The translations under genes and the position numbers were made by a program. Shown in pieces: positions 1-9,327 of a DNA stretch of 64,000 nt. The stretch spans positions 1 to 64,000 of the forward strand of contig NZ_CAJPVG010000002.1 in NCBI RefSeq assembly GCF_905397375.1, in the 5' to 3' direction. Under the pieces are notes generated by a model, which did no database searches, was not told the DNA's origin, and saw only the letters and a program-made list of their open reading frames with translations. Position 1 is the stretch's first letter. Each line of letters opens with the position of its first letter. This DNA is from Ralstonia mannitolilytica. GTDB taxonomy: Bacteria; Pseudomonadota; Gammaproteobacteria; Burkholderiales; Burkholderiaceae.

Positions 1-2
1 CC

Positions 3-128
3 AAACTCATCTGGCTGGCACTGCGCAACATCACGGCGGGTTGGAGCCGTGCCGCTCATGATTGGAAGCAGGCGATGAACCAGTTCGCTATCCTCTACGC
101 CGATCGATTCGTTCGACCGTCCGTGTGA
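3..128 (+). pseudogene. IS256-family (mutator-type) transposase, C-terminal fragment
   Basis: The window opens inside a reading frame whose last 41 residues (KLIWLALRNIT near the start, then AMNQFAILYADRF) match the C-terminal end of mutator-type IS256-family transposases as I know them. The stop is at 126-128. Only this tail is visible, so I cannot say whether the gene is whole to the left of the window. It directly abuts a second transposase remnant of another family, so this is a decayed IS graveyard beside the polysaccharide genes. Confidence 0.6.
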
Positions 129-396
129 TTCTCAACTCCGCCTTGAACACGGAAATCCTGACACTCCCCTATGGCCTGCCCCAGGAGTTCATCACGGCCG
201 CACTGCCCGCAGCAGAACGGCATGGTCGAGCGCGTGATCCGCACGCTCAGGGAGCAATGCATGCATCGTATCGCTTCGAAACCCTACAGGACGCCAGCCG
301 AGCGCTCGGCGACTAGATCCAGTTTTACAACCATCGAGGGCCACACCAGGCGCTCAAGATGAAGACCCGGCTGCGGCATTCGCTTTAGCCGCTTAA
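129..396 (+). pseudogene. IS3-family transposase (OrfB) C-terminal remnant, frameshifted
   Basis: Pieces of an IS3-type integrase-core transposase are spread over two frames. One frame carries QQNGMVERVIRTLREQC, which holds the last catalytic Glu of the DDE triad. The next piece, YRFETLQDASRALGD, is in the other frame and is followed by an in-frame TAG where the family usually has Trp. IQFYNHRGPHQALKMKT then continues after that stop. At least one frameshift and one nonsense change make this a dead gene. The N-terminal part is missing, apparently replaced at the junction with the IS256 fragment. Confidence 0.65.
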
Positions 397-628
397 CTTG
401 GGCAGGTTTCGCTGGGTCATTACACTGGTGCCATATGTACAAGGGGGCCTACCGATAGGATGACGGGGGAATCCTGAGTGGCAGGAAACCAGGATTGCAA
501 TGGCTATCTATGTCGAGGTACGACGCCGAATTGTGCGGAGAGTGATTTACTCAAACATGATTAAGTCGCGCCCTCATCCTGAGCTTTATCATAATTTAAT
601 AAAAAACGTGCAGGGCTGGATGTTGATC
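397..628. other. Gene-free AT-rich spacer
   Basis: No coding region, RNA gene or clear repeat is visible here. Base composition falls sharply from the IS remnants into the AT-rich polysaccharide genes. The 3' end of the IS3 remnant presumably lies in the first part, but I could not identify a terminal inverted repeat. Confidence 0.4.
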
Positions 629-1747
629 TCAATGCGCAATTTTTCCGTACTTCGCTAGCAACGCAAAATATTGGTCAAAAACTTTGCGTTCATCAAATAG
701 CCGCGCCATTAGAGCACGCCCTGCAGCACCCATCGCTAAACGTTCGCTTTCTGAAAGTTGTAAAGCATTCTCACAACAACGAGTTAGCGCTCGAGAATTC
801 TTTGGGGGGCATAGAAAACCAGTATTCTTGTCTATTACTACATCCCGGCATCCAGGGCTGTCCGTTGTAATGATCGGCTTCGCCATCGAAGCTGCTTCCA
901 TTAACGTACGCGGCACACCTTCTCTGTAAGAGGGCAGAACTACCCAATCAGCTTGCTCGATAACCGGTCGTACGTCCTCAACGGTGCCGAGATACTCGAT
1001 TACCCCTTCATTTTCCCATTCCTGGATCTGTGAAAGGCTTATAGCCGATGGATTTTCTAAGTCGCACGCTCCTAGCAACTGAAATACAACGTTTGAATGC
1101 TTTCGACGGAGGGCTCGCGCCGTCTCCACGTACTCTCCGATGCCCTTATCCCACAACATGCGAGCTATTAGAAGGAATCGTATATTTCCATCTGGATGAC
1201 CGACGTCCCTCGGGGCGAAGTAAGCTAAATCAACTCCTTCGCTGTGCAGTAGCATCGCCTTCTTCTCGTTGACCAGACTAAGGGCAACAAAAGCGGCGCG
1301 ATCATCTGGGTTGAGAAACCATACCTCCAGTGCATAACGGAAAGCGAATCTATATAGCATTTTCGCAATGAACGAGGTCGCATTTTTGTTAATAAATGTA
1401 TAACCCAGTCCTGTGGTGACTGCGATGCTCCGTATTCCTGCTAAGTGCGCAGCTATGGTGCCATAAATATTTGGTTTAATAGTGTAATGGATAATAAAAT
1501 CCGGTTTGTTGCGCTTGTAGATGCGAAAGAGAGTCCAAAGCAATCGCGTATCTTCGAAAGGATTCTTTCCTTTTCGGGAGATGTCTATATCAATAACCTT
1601 GCACCCCAAGTCTTCAAGCTTGGTTGAATATGAGTCTTTGGGTGCGACAACTATAACTTCGAAGCCGCTCTCCACGAACTTTCGAATAAGTCCGTGGCGA
1701 AAATTAAACATGGACTGCGCGGTGTTTCCGACTAATAATAATTTCAT
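629..1747 (-). CDS. Family 4 glycosyltransferase (PglA/WbpT-like)
   Basis: A 372-residue GT-B fold glycosyltransferase that probably adds a sugar to a lipid-linked O-antigen or capsule precursor at the inner face of the inner membrane. The N-terminal domain opens with MKLLLVGNTAQSMFNFRHGL, typical of bacterial GT4 enzymes that modify undecaprenyl-linked sugars. The C-terminal donor-binding domain carries the family's E-x7-E motif as EGVPRTLME near residue 275, followed by AKPIITTD and a glycine-rich loop. It lies 39 nt downstream of the WecA/WbpL-like gene on the same strand, so the two are likely co-transcribed. GC content is visibly lower than in the housekeeping genes after 4.8 kb, suggesting horizontal acquisition. 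The sugar specificity cannot be read from sequence alone. Confidence 0.85.
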   Translation of the reverse strand: MKLLLVGNTAQSMFNFRHGLIRKFVESGFEVIVVAPKDSYSTKLEDLGCKVIDIDISRKGKNPFEDTRLLWTLFRIYKRNKPDFIIHYTIKPNIYGTIAAHLAGIRSIAVTTGLGYTFINKNATSFIAKMLYRFAFRYALEVWFLNPDDRAAFVALSLVNEKKAMLLHSEGVDLAYFAPRDVGHPDGNIRFLLIARMLWDKGIGEYVETARALRRKHSNVVFQLLGACDLENPSAISLSQIQEWENEGVIEYLGTVEDVRPVIEQADWVVLPSYREGVPRTLMEAASMAKPIITTDSPGCRDVVIDKNTGFLCPPKNSRALTRCCENALQLSESERLAMGAAGRALMARLFDERKVFDQYFALLAKYGKIAH

Positions 1748-1786
1748 TGGACTCGAAATATTTGTCTGAGCTCTTATTCGGTAATG

Positions 1787-2890
1787 CTACTTCTCGGTGC
1801 CTTTGCTGACAATTAGCCACCGTGGTGTCTTAAATCTGATGATTCGTGTGTAAAGCCAGATGTAGGTAATGGAAAATATAGGGATAAACAATATAAGAAC
1901 TGTCGGAGTATCCCAGAAAATAGTTGCCGGCACGACCGCCGTGAGGCAGAGCAACCAAAGGTAAGGCGACGTAAGCGAGTTCCTCTTCACCACTCCTTTG
2001 GCGGTTCTGTCTCCCACAGTCCAGCGCATCAGTCGCTTGTATATAAGCATATGGAGATGTACGCCATCGGGAATGCCTGGAGAAATCCCGCGCACAAACT
2101 TCTTTCGGTATATTGAAAATATTGTTTCGAAAATGGGATATATTAGCATGAGTACCGGATACCAGGCGGATACTTGCGGGTTCCTCATCACAAGCCATAT
2201 CGAAAGCTCTGCAATAATGAAGCCAATAAAGTAAGCTCCACCATCGCCAAGAAAAATAAGTCCGTTTGGAAAGTTCCAAAAAAAGAAGCCAAGAATGGAG
2301 CCGATCATGAGAATAGCGGCGGTGAGTATTAGGCTGTCGCCGGATTTAAATGCAACGTATCCCAATGACAGAAGCATAAAAATACTAACCATTGATGCCA
2401 GGCCATTGAATCCATCAATAATGTTAACGGCGTTGGCTAGCCCGGCTACCGCGAAGATCGTTATAAGAATGGCAATTGGCGCTAGATGGAGTAAATTATC
2501 GGCCAATGTTGCGTCTAGGCGAATAATTTTGATATCGAGAAATAAAATAGCTAAAAAGGCCGAAGCTAATGTGGCTGTCAAGCGGATGCGGGGACTTACT
2601 CGTTTGGTAATGTCTTCAATGAGACCCGATGCAAACGCAGGAATTCCGCAAGCAAGTAGGGCGAAGATTTTATAAGCAATGGCGGGTTGGCGGAATAGCA
2701 GCACGGAATTCGCGAGGAAAAACGCCACGAAGATACTTACGCCCCCAATGCGCGGAACTGGGTGCACGTGAAACTTTTGTACGCCATTCAGATCGTGGTC
2801 AGTCGTGAATTTCTCGTGGATATGATCGTACCTGATTATTCCGAGTGTCAGAAGGAAAGATGCTAAGAAGCTGAATGTAAGATTGAGCAT
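1787..2890 (-). CDS. Polyprenyl-phosphate GlcNAc/QuiNAc-1-phosphate transferase (WecA/WbpL/MraY family)
   Basis: An integral membrane enzyme of 367 residues with about ten hydrophobic segments. It transfers a sugar-1-phosphate from a UDP-sugar to undecaprenyl phosphate and so starts O-antigen or capsule repeat synthesis. Family motifs are in place: RIGGVSIF near the N-terminus, the Asp-containing NAVNIIDGFNGLASM, FLGDGGAYFIGF, and the cytoplasmic PDGVHLHMLIYKR loop with its D-x-x-H-x-H arrangement. It heads a pair with the downstream glycosyltransferase (39 nt apart), and UppP further along the chromosome recycles the same lipid carrier. The coding sequence is AT-rich compared with its right-hand neighbours. 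WbpL-like is my best guess; WecA-type specificity is possible. Confidence 0.87.
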   Translation of the reverse strand: MLNLTFSFLASFLLTLGIIRYDHIHEKFTTDHDLNGVQKFHVHPVPRIGGVSIFVAFFLANSVLLFRQPAIAYKIFALLACGIPAFASGLIEDITKRVSPRIRLTATLASAFLAILFLDIKIIRLDATLADNLLHLAPIAILITIFAVAGLANAVNIIDGFNGLASMVSIFMLLSLGYVAFKSGDSLILTAAILMIGSILGFFFWNFPNGLIFLGDGGAYFIGFIIAELSIWLVMRNPQVSAWYPVLMLIYPIFETIFSIYRKKFVRGISPGIPDGVHLHMLIYKRLMRWTVGDRTAKGVVKRNSLTSPYLWLLCLTAVVPATIFWDTPTVLILFIPIFSITYIWLYTRIIRFKTPRWLIVSKGTEK

Positions 2891-3717
2891 AACGTGCTAA
2901 ATATTTATGGGGTGAGCTGGCAAGAAATTTCATAAATCATTAAACTCACCTTATTTTTAAATCTTCCTCAAAAAATGGGAGAGGGTGCGAAATGCGATAT
3001 TTTGGTCTTTCGGGAAATTGCTGCCGACCTCGCGAGGGTAAGAACGACAACTATTGCGGGTCGAGCCGATAAGGACGCTAGGCCCTCCCATATTTTCCCA
3101 CAGCATTGCTCGAGATGCTGAATAATATCTTGATTGTTTCCGCGGAGCAGGGCCACTCGGTGTACGCTTGAACATGATCTCGAGAAGCAGAATAAGCATC
3201 GCCTGTGCGAGAGCCAATTGAGACTGGCGAGAACGGAGAGGTATTAGGTAGGGTGTGCTGCAAAAGCCGCAGGCCCCGAAATGCGTGTTTGTTCCCTTGG
3301 CGGCTAGTGCCCACCTAAAGCAGCATAATAGTAGGTGTCCTTAAAGCCATTAGCCTTTGCGTCAACGTGATGCCGTTGTCGGGCGTCCGATGCTGCGGCG
3401 GCGGAGGTATGCCAGGATTGGCTTGTTTCTCTCGCAAAGCGCGACGGGATAGCATTCGCAGGCTGTAGAACTGCCGTCTGTAATCCGTAGATGGTCTCTT
3501 TGCAGTTAAATCGTGGTTTTTTGCATACACTGGGGACTGGTCCTCTTGCGTCGCTGCTCTCGCCGGCTAGCACGCATTAGTGTCATTGCATGTTGCCATT
3601 TCGGCCAATCTACATTTGTGCTCAGCTGCTCAAGTATGGCAGCGCTGCGCGTCGTCGAAGCGTTTAGACACTGATGAAGCGAAGAAAGATGGCAAATGCC
3701 GTAGTACGAAGCGTTGC
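2891..3717. other. 827-nt stretch with no recognisable gene
   Basis: Only short overlapping reading frames occur, on both strands, none with family resemblance, consistent codon use or a ribosome binding site that convinces me. It separates the Wzz-like gene from the glycosyl-1-phosphate transferase within the polysaccharide locus and may be the scar of deleted O-antigen genes. I see no IS ends in it. Confidence 0.5.
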
Positions 3718-4584
3718 TCAATTTGGTGCTCGTGGATCGCGAATTGCATTATTGAGCAATGCAAAGCCTACTCCGGCCGTCAGCCCTAGCACGGCGCCAA
3801 GAAGAACCAGGATTGGCGCCCCCGGTGTGGTCGAGCGCATAGGAGCATACGCGGGTCCAATTGCTTTTGTGGGATAGCTACGCAGTGGTCCGAGGGCATC
3901 TTGATAGGCTGCAATTTGCTGCTGCAACGCAAGAATCTGTGAGTTGAGCTGCACAGCGGTATTGGATAGAAGGACCTCACGCACACCGCCTCGATCCTCA
4001 CTAGCAGCGGCCTTCAGCATTTGGTTAATGCGAGCGTAGTCTTGTTGCGCTGCGGCGAGTTTCGTTTGTGCCTCGACAAGGGTGCTTTGCATCTCTCGCG
4101 AAGCTCGCTCGAACAATTCGCGGTGTGCGGCTGAAAACGTCTTCAGTGCTGCATCGAGTGCGGCTGCGGCGACGTCCCGGGAATACGCCGTCACCTGCAC
4201 ATTGATCACGTTTGGGCTGCGTCCCGCAGCGGCTTTCAAGGAGTCAAAGAGCAGATTCGCATCCTGGCTACCAGTTTCAGGAGCAGGTAGTCCAAGTTCA
4301 TTGTGCACTTGGAGGCGGAAGCCCGGTAGGTTGTACCGCTCGGTGGCGGTCAACTGATTCTCGATCGGCTGAGGCATCGAAGCACCGGCCCCGAACGATG
4401 GAGTGGACACTTGCCCGATCTGTATTGCCATTGTGGCAGTCCAGCGAGGATGGATCACTTGAGAGGCCAAGAGACCCGCGACTGCGCCAGCGACGCCTAC
4501 GACGAGAATCATCTTGAACGACGCCGTCAGAAGGCGCACAAGGTTCAAGATAGGGAGTGAGGTATCCGCATTTGCAGTGGACAT
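3718..4584 (-). CDS. Wzz-type O-antigen/capsule chain-length determinant
   Basis: A 288-residue inner-membrane protein with the Wzz layout: a short cytoplasmic N-terminus, a first membrane segment (FKMILVVGVAGAVAGLLA, about residues 24-41), a long periplasmic domain with a helical, Gln/Ala-rich second half, and a second membrane segment near the C-terminus (ILVLLGAVLGLTAGVGFALL). Such proteins set the modal length of polysaccharide chains polymerised by Wzy. I chose the ATG at 4584 because GGAAG sits about 9 nt before it and the product then begins just ahead of the first membrane helix. An in-frame upstream ATG at 4665 would add 27 residues. No wzx or wzy is visible in the window, so the locus is incomplete here. 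Confidence 0.8.
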   Translation of the reverse strand: MSTANADTSLPILNLVRLLTASFKMILVVGVAGAVAGLLASQVIHPRWTATMAIQIGQVSTPSFGAGASMPQPIENQLTATERYNLPGFRLQVHNELGLPAPETGSQDANLLFDSLKAAAGRSPNVINVQVTAYSRDVAAAALDAALKTFSAAHRELFERASREMQSTLVEAQTKLAAAQQDYARINQMLKAAASEDRGGVREVLLSNTAVQLNSQILALQQQIAAYQDALGPLRSYPTKAIGPAYAPMRSTTPGAPILVLLGAVLGLTAGVGFALLNNAIRDPRAPN

Positions 4585-4799
4585 GGGCAGTGCTTCCAGT
4601 AACTGAACCGCAGATTGTAGCGTGCCTTCCAGATACATCTTGATGAAGTAGCCCCGGCATTCCAAGCCGGAGTTTGCCGGCGCTGAACGAGCTTCAGCAG
4701 CTCTGATGCACGGGAAAGTACATAGCTTGGTCCAGGATGAACAAGGTCAACCCATTTACAATGGCATCGATCTCTCTTTTGCATACGTCGCTACGAACC

Positions 4800-6188
4800 A
4801 TGCGGACAATCAACCCCACCATCTTCAAAGCCTACGACATCCGCGGCATCGTCGGAAAAACCGTCGACGCTGACACCGCCCGCCTGATCGGCCGGGCCTT
4901 TGGTTCCGCCGCCCGCGCCAAGGGCGAGTCGGCCGTGGTGATCGGCCGCGATGGCCGCCTGTCGGGTCCGGAGCTGCTGGCTGCACTCGCGGACGGCCTG
5001 CGCGCAAGCGGCGTCGATGTGATCGATCTGGGGCTGGTCGCCACGCCGATGGTCTACTTCGGCACCAACATCGAGCTGGCCGGCCGTCGCGCCACGTCGG
5101 GCGTGATGGTCACCGGCAGCCACAACCCGCCGGACTACAACGGCTTCAAGATGGTGCTCGCCGGCCAGGCCATCTACGGCGATGAGATCCAGGCGCTGCG
5201 CACGCGCATCGAGCAGGGCGACTTCACCGAAGGCGCGGGCGGGTACGTGCAGGTGGACATCCGCCAGCAGTACATCGACCGCATCGTCTCCGACGTCAAG
5301 GTGAGCCGCCCGATGAAGATCGCCGTGGACTGCGGCAACGGCGTGGCGGGGGCCTTCGCGCCGGCGCTGTTCCGGGCGATGGGCTGCGAGGTGACGGAGC
5401 TCTTCTGCGAGGTCGATGGCCACTTCCCCAACCACCATCCGGATCCGGCGCACGTCGAGAACCTGCAAGACCTCGTGCGCACGCTGCAGACGACCGACTG
5501 CGAGCTCGGCCTTGCGTTCGACGGCGACGGCGACCGTCTCGGCGTGGTGACCAAGGACGGCCAGGTGATCTTCCCCGACCGCCAGCTGATGCTGTTTGCG
5601 CAGGAGGTGCTCTCGCGCAACCCGGGCGGCGAGATCATCTTCGACGTGAAATGCACGGGCAAGCTGGCGCCGTTCATCCGCGAGCACGGCGGCCGCGCGA
5701 CGATGTGGAAGACCGGTCATTCGCTGGTCAAGGCAAAGCTCAAGGAAACCGGCGCGCCGCTCGCCGGCGAGATGAGCGGCCACATCTTCTTCAAGGACCG
5801 CTGGTACGGTTTTGACGATGGCCTGTACACGGGCGCGCGCCTGCTCGAGATCGTCTCGCGCCTGGCCGACCCGAGCGCCACGCTCAACGCCCTGCCGAAC
5901 TCGCACTGCACGCCGGAGCTGCAGCTGAAGTGCGCCGAGGGCGAGCCCTTTGCCCTGCTGGACAAGATCAAGGCGAATGCGACGTTCGAGGGCGCCAAGG
6001 AAGTCATCCGCATCGACGGCGTGCGCGTGGAATACGAAGACGGCTTCGGCCTGGCGCGGCCGTCCAACACCACGCCCGTGGTGGTGATGCGCTTCGAGGC
6101 GGACAACGATGCCGCCATGGCGCGCATCCAGGCGCAGTTCCGCCGCGCGATCCTGGCCGAGAAGCCGGACGCGCAACTGCCGTTCTGA
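4800..6188 (+). CDS. manB: Phosphomannomutase/phosphoglucomutase (AlgC/ManB-type)
   Basis: Interconverts hexose-6-phosphate and hexose-1-phosphate, feeding GDP-mannose and UDP-glucose made for LPS and exopolysaccharide. It has the four-domain alpha-D-phosphohexomutase layout: IFKAYDIRGIVG at the N-terminus, the phosphoserine loop VTGSHNPPDYNG near residue 105, the metal loop AFDGDGDRLG near 240, the sugar loop GEMSGHIFF near 322, and a C-terminal phosphate-binding domain ending RPSNTTPVVVMRFEAD. The length of 462 residues is normal. Start choice is uncertain: I use the ATG at 4800 because homologues begin shortly before IFKAYDIRG, but in-frame ATGs at 4737 and 4761 are possible and none has a strong ribosome binding site. 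It is followed after 43 nt by waaC. Confidence 0.93.
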   Translation: MRTINPTIFKAYDIRGIVGKTVDADTARLIGRAFGSAARAKGESAVVIGRDGRLSGPELLAALADGLRASGVDVIDLGLVATPMVYFGTNIELAGRRATSGVMVTGSHNPPDYNGFKMVLAGQAIYGDEIQALRTRIEQGDFTEGAGGYVQVDIRQQYIDRIVSDVKVSRPMKIAVDCGNGVAGAFAPALFRAMGCEVTELFCEVDGHFPNHHPDPAHVENLQDLVRTLQTTDCELGLAFDGDGDRLGVVTKDGQVIFPDRQLMLFAQEVLSRNPGGEIIFDVKCTGKLAPFIREHGGRATMWKTGHSLVKAKLKETGAPLAGEMSGHIFFKDRWYGFDDGLYTGARLLEIVSRLADPSATLNALPNSHCTPELQLKCAEGEPFALLDKIKANATFEGAKEVIRIDGVRVEYEDGFGLARPSNTTPVVVMRFEADNDAAMARIQAQFRRAILAEKPDAQLPF

Positions 6189-6231
6189 TCGAGCGGTTCG
6201 CACTCATGAGGTTGGGGGAAAGGATGGCGGC

Positions 6232-7230
6232 ATGCGTGTGCTGATCGTCAAGGTGTCGTCGCTTGGCGATGTGGTGCATTGCACGCCGGTGGTGGCCGAT
6301 ATCCTGCGCGCGCATCCGGAGGCCGAGATCGACTGGGTGGTCGAGGAGGGCTTTGCTGGCATCGTGCGCATCGTGCGCGGCGTGCGCGAGGTGATTCCGT
6401 TTGCGCTGCGGCGCTGGCGCAAGTCGCTCGGCGCTGGCAAGACGTGGAACGAGATGGCGGCGTTTCGGCGTGCGCTGCGCACGCGGCCGTACGATGCCGT
6501 GCTCGATACGCAGGGGCTGATCAAGACGGCGCTGATTGCCGCGCAGGCCAAGCTCGCACCGAATGGCTTCGTCGCGGGGCTCGGCAACCGTACGGACGGC
6601 GCGGGCTACGAGCCGTTGGCGAGGCTCTTCTATCAACGCAAGATCATGATGGAGCCGCGCATCCACGTGGTCGAGCGTTCGCGCCGCATGGTGGCCGAGG
6701 CGCTGGGCTACGCGCTGCCCGATACGATCGATTTTGGTCTGCAGCCGCCGGCGGAGCTGCCGTTCGCTCTGCCGCGCCCGTACGTGGCCCTCGTGCATGC
6801 GACGTCGCGCGCCGACAAGGCGTGGCCCGAGGCCGCGTGGGTCGAGGTTGCGCGTGAGCTGCTGGCCCGCGATTACGCGATCGCCCTGCCGTGGGGCAGC
6901 GAGGCCGAGCGCCGCACGAGCGAGTCCATCCGCGAGGCGATCGTTGCGGCGGTGCCTGGCACGGTCGGCCGCGTGGTGATTCCGCCGCGCATGTCGCTGC
7001 CCGACGTGACGGCGTTTCTCGATCAGGCGACGGCGGTGGTAGGCGTCGACACCGGCCTCGTACACATCGCCGCCGCGCTGTGCAAGCCAACGGTGGCGCT
7101 CTACAACTTCACCACATCGTGGCGCACGGGCGGCTACTGGACGCCCAATGTGCACGACCTCGGCAGCGCCGACGCCCATCCGACCAGCGCGCAGGCGCTC
7201 GATGCGCTGCGCGCGCTGGGTGTGCTGTGA
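6232..7230 (+). CDS. waaC: LPS heptosyltransferase I
   Basis: Adds the first L-glycero-D-manno-heptose to Kdo in the LPS inner core, on the cytoplasmic face of the inner membrane. The 332-residue GT9-family protein starts MRVLIVKVSSLGDVVHCTP, the classic WaaC N-terminus with the catalytic Asp. Its C-terminal half contains GSEAERR and the donor-binding signature VVGVDTGLVHIAAALCKPTVALY. The start ATG at 6232 follows a G-rich stretch (GGGGGAAAGGATGG). The stop codon overlaps the start of waaA (bases 7228-7232), indicating translational coupling of two consecutive inner-core steps. Confidence 0.93.
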   Translation: MRVLIVKVSSLGDVVHCTPVVADILRAHPEAEIDWVVEEGFAGIVRIVRGVREVIPFALRRWRKSLGAGKTWNEMAAFRRALRTRPYDAVLDTQGLIKTALIAAQAKLAPNGFVAGLGNRTDGAGYEPLARLFYQRKIMMEPRIHVVERSRRMVAEALGYALPDTIDFGLQPPAELPFALPRPYVALVHATSRADKAWPEAAWVEVARELLARDYAIALPWGSEAERRTSESIREAIVAAVPGTVGRVVIPPRMSLPDVTAFLDQATAVVGVDTGLVHIAAALCKPTVALYNFTTSWRTGGYWTPNVHDLGSADAHPTSAQALDALRALGVL

Positions 7231-8546
7231 TGCTGCGCGTCCTGTATCGCTGGCTGTGGCGCATTGCGCTGCCCTTTGCGCTGCTGCGCCTGTGGTGGCG
7301 CGGGCGCAAGGAGCCCGGATACCGCCAGCACGTCGGCGAGCGCCTCGGGTTCTATCCGCCGCGCGTCAATCCCGATCGTCCGCTGCTGTGGGTGCATGCC
7401 GTATCGGTGGGCGAGACGCGTGCCGCCCAGCCGCTCATCGATGCGCTGCTCGCGCGTTTTCCGCACCACGCCGTGCTGCTCACGCACATGACGCCGACTG
7501 GCCGCCGCACCGGCGCCGAGTTCGCAGCGCAACGCAACGGGCGCGTCATCCAGGCGTATCTGCCATACGACCTGCCCAGCGCCGTTGACCGCTTCCTGCG
7601 CCATTTCCGGCCGCGCCTGGGGTTGCTGATGGAAACCGAGATCTGGCCGGTGCTGATCGAGCGCGCGTACGCTGCCGGTGTGCCGATGGTGCTCGTCAAC
7701 GGGCGCCTGTCCGCGCGCAGCCACCGGCGTACGGCCCGTCTGGGCGATGCCGCGCGCGAAACCTACGCGCAACTGGCCGCCGTGCTTGCACAGACGCCCG
7801 ACGATGCCGACCGCTACCGTTCGCTCGGCGTGCCGCGCGTGCGCGTGACGGGCAACCTCAAGTTCGACATCACGCCGCACGTCGACCAGATCATGGCCGG
7901 CCGCATGCTGCGCGACGCGTTGGGCGGCCGCGCCGCCTGGGTGGCCGCCAGCACGCGCGAAGGCGAGGAGCCGCTGCTGCTCGAGGCGTGGCAGGCGCAC
8001 CGTGCGCAGCACGTCGGCAGGCGGCATGCGCTGCTGATCCTGGTGCCGCGGCATCCGCAGCGTTTTGACGAGGTGGCGCAACTGGCCGAGCGTGCCGGCC
8101 TGCGGGTCGTGCGCCGCAGCGCGCTGTCGGTCTCGGCGGACGGCGTGGCGGGCGAGCTCGCGCTGGCAGAGGCCGATGTCCTGCTCGGCGATTCGATGGG
8201 CGAGATGGCGCTGTACTACGCCGCCGCCGAGGCCGCGTTCATCGGCGGCAGCCTGTTGCCGCTGGGCGGGCAGAACCTCATCGAAGCCTGCGCCGTCGGT
8301 ACGCCGGTGGTTATCGGCCCGCATACGTTCAACTTTGCGCAGGCCACGCGCGACGCCGTGGCGGCGGGCGCCTGTATCCAGGTCGACGATGCGGCCGCGG
8401 TCACGCGCGTGATCGACACGTGGCTCTCGGACCCCGATGCGCGCGAAGCCGCGTCCCGCGCCGCACTTGCCTTTGCCGCCACGCACGGCGGTGCGACGGC
8501 GCGTACCGTGGAGGCGGTGGCATCACTGGTGCTGCCGACGCTGTAG
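7230..8546 (+). CDS. waaA: 3-deoxy-D-manno-octulosonic acid (Kdo) transferase
   Basis: WaaA/KdtA transfers Kdo from CMP-Kdo to lipid IVA. The 438-residue protein has the N-terminal hydrophobic stretch that anchors it to the inner membrane (LYRWLWRIALPFALLRL), followed by WVHAVSVGETRAAQPLI with the catalytic Glu of the acceptor domain. The motif LLMETEIWPVLIERAYAAG comes next, and the C-terminal half carries the CMP-Kdo-binding motif GGSLLPLGGQNLIEACAVG. The start ATG overlaps the waaC stop, so the pair forms an operon with manB just upstream. Confidence 0.94.
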   Translation: MLRVLYRWLWRIALPFALLRLWWRGRKEPGYRQHVGERLGFYPPRVNPDRPLLWVHAVSVGETRAAQPLIDALLARFPHHAVLLTHMTPTGRRTGAEFAAQRNGRVIQAYLPYDLPSAVDRFLRHFRPRLGLLMETEIWPVLIERAYAAGVPMVLVNGRLSARSHRRTARLGDAARETYAQLAAVLAQTPDDADRYRSLGVPRVRVTGNLKFDITPHVDQIMAGRMLRDALGGRAAWVAASTREGEEPLLLEAWQAHRAQHVGRRHALLILVPRHPQRFDEVAQLAERAGLRVVRRSALSVSADGVAGELALAEADVLLGDSMGEMALYYAAAEAAFIGGSLLPLGGQNLIEACAVGTPVVIGPHTFNFAQATRDAVAAGACIQVDDAAAVTRVIDTWLSDPDAREAASRAALAFAATHGGATARTVEAVASLVLPTL

Positions 8547-8643
8547 CCGTGCGTCGTCGGCACGAAAAGTGCGAACTCATCGCGAACCGGGCAGACTAAC
8601 GGCTCTTTGCGCATTTGCATTTCGTCATTGTTCACGACTGTTC

Positions 8644-9327
8644 ATGTCTCAACCGAATCGTCCCACGCCCACCTTGCTGCGGACGCCGCGCCGTGTGGTG
8701 CTGACGGCGGCAGCCCTGGCGGTATTGACCGCTGCCACCATCATTGGCGCCGGCTGCATGACGCCGACGGCTTCGTCCGGGGCCGCCTCCGCATCCGAGC
8801 CGCACGCTGCGGCATCGGCCGCCGCCGCTGATAAACCGAGGCCGGCCAATGCCGCGCCCAACCCCGGCCAGGCCACGCTGACTCAGGCTCAAGGTGAGGG
8901 CCGCTCGCGCTTTGTGCTGATCCGTTGGCAAGAGCCCGGCATGGCGCCCAAGGTATTGCCCTCCAGCGAAGACGACGGCGCAGATGCGGCCGCGCAGCCG
9001 CTGTCCATCGAGTTCAGCGCCGGCCTGGAGGCCGCCAACGGCGTGGCGTCGGGCTACTCAGGCTGCAACCGCTTCACGGGGCCCTACGAAAAACTCGCGT
9101 CGGGCATGCGCTTCGGCAACCTGGTATCGACGCGCATGGCCTGCGATCCGGCACGCATGGAGCTGGAGAATGCGTTCCTGGAGGCGCTCAAGTCGCCGCT
9201 GGCGACCGTGGGCATGCAGCCTTCCGCCAGCGGCACCCAAGGCCGCCAGGTCATCTGGAAGACGGCCAGCGGCGCGCTGCTCCAGTTTGCCGAGCGCCCG
9301 CTGCCGCCGCGCGGCCAGTCACACTGA
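8644..9327 (+). CDS. META-domain lipoprotein
   Basis: A 227-residue secreted lipoprotein. The N-terminus has basic residues, a hydrophobic core (VVLTAAALAVLTAATIIGAG) and a Cys that fits a slightly non-standard lipobox (IGAGC). An Ala/Pro-rich linker and a C-terminal META domain follow, recognisable from GYSGCNRFTGPYE and the later STRMACDPARMELENAFLEAL. META domains occur in HslJ-like heat-shock or stress lipoproteins; the precise role is unknown. The stop (9325-9327) abuts the stop of the convergent tolC gene. Confidence 0.8.
   Translation: MSQPNRPTPTLLRTPRRVVLTAAALAVLTAATIIGAGCMTPTASSGAASASEPHAAASAAAADKPRPANAAPNPGQATLTQAQGEGRSRFVLIRWQEPGMAPKVLPSSEDDGADAAAQPLSIEFSAGLEAANGVASGYSGCNRFTGPYEKLASGMRFGNLVSTRMACDPARMELENAFLEALKSPLATVGMQPSASGTQGRQVIWKTASGALLQFAERPLPPRGQSH

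Noticed and set aside
4791..6203. 470-residue minus-strand reading frame opposite the phosphomannomutase gene
   Set aside because: His/Arg/Val-rich composition typical of the antisense of a GC-rich gene; the plus strand has all catalytic motifs of the mutase.
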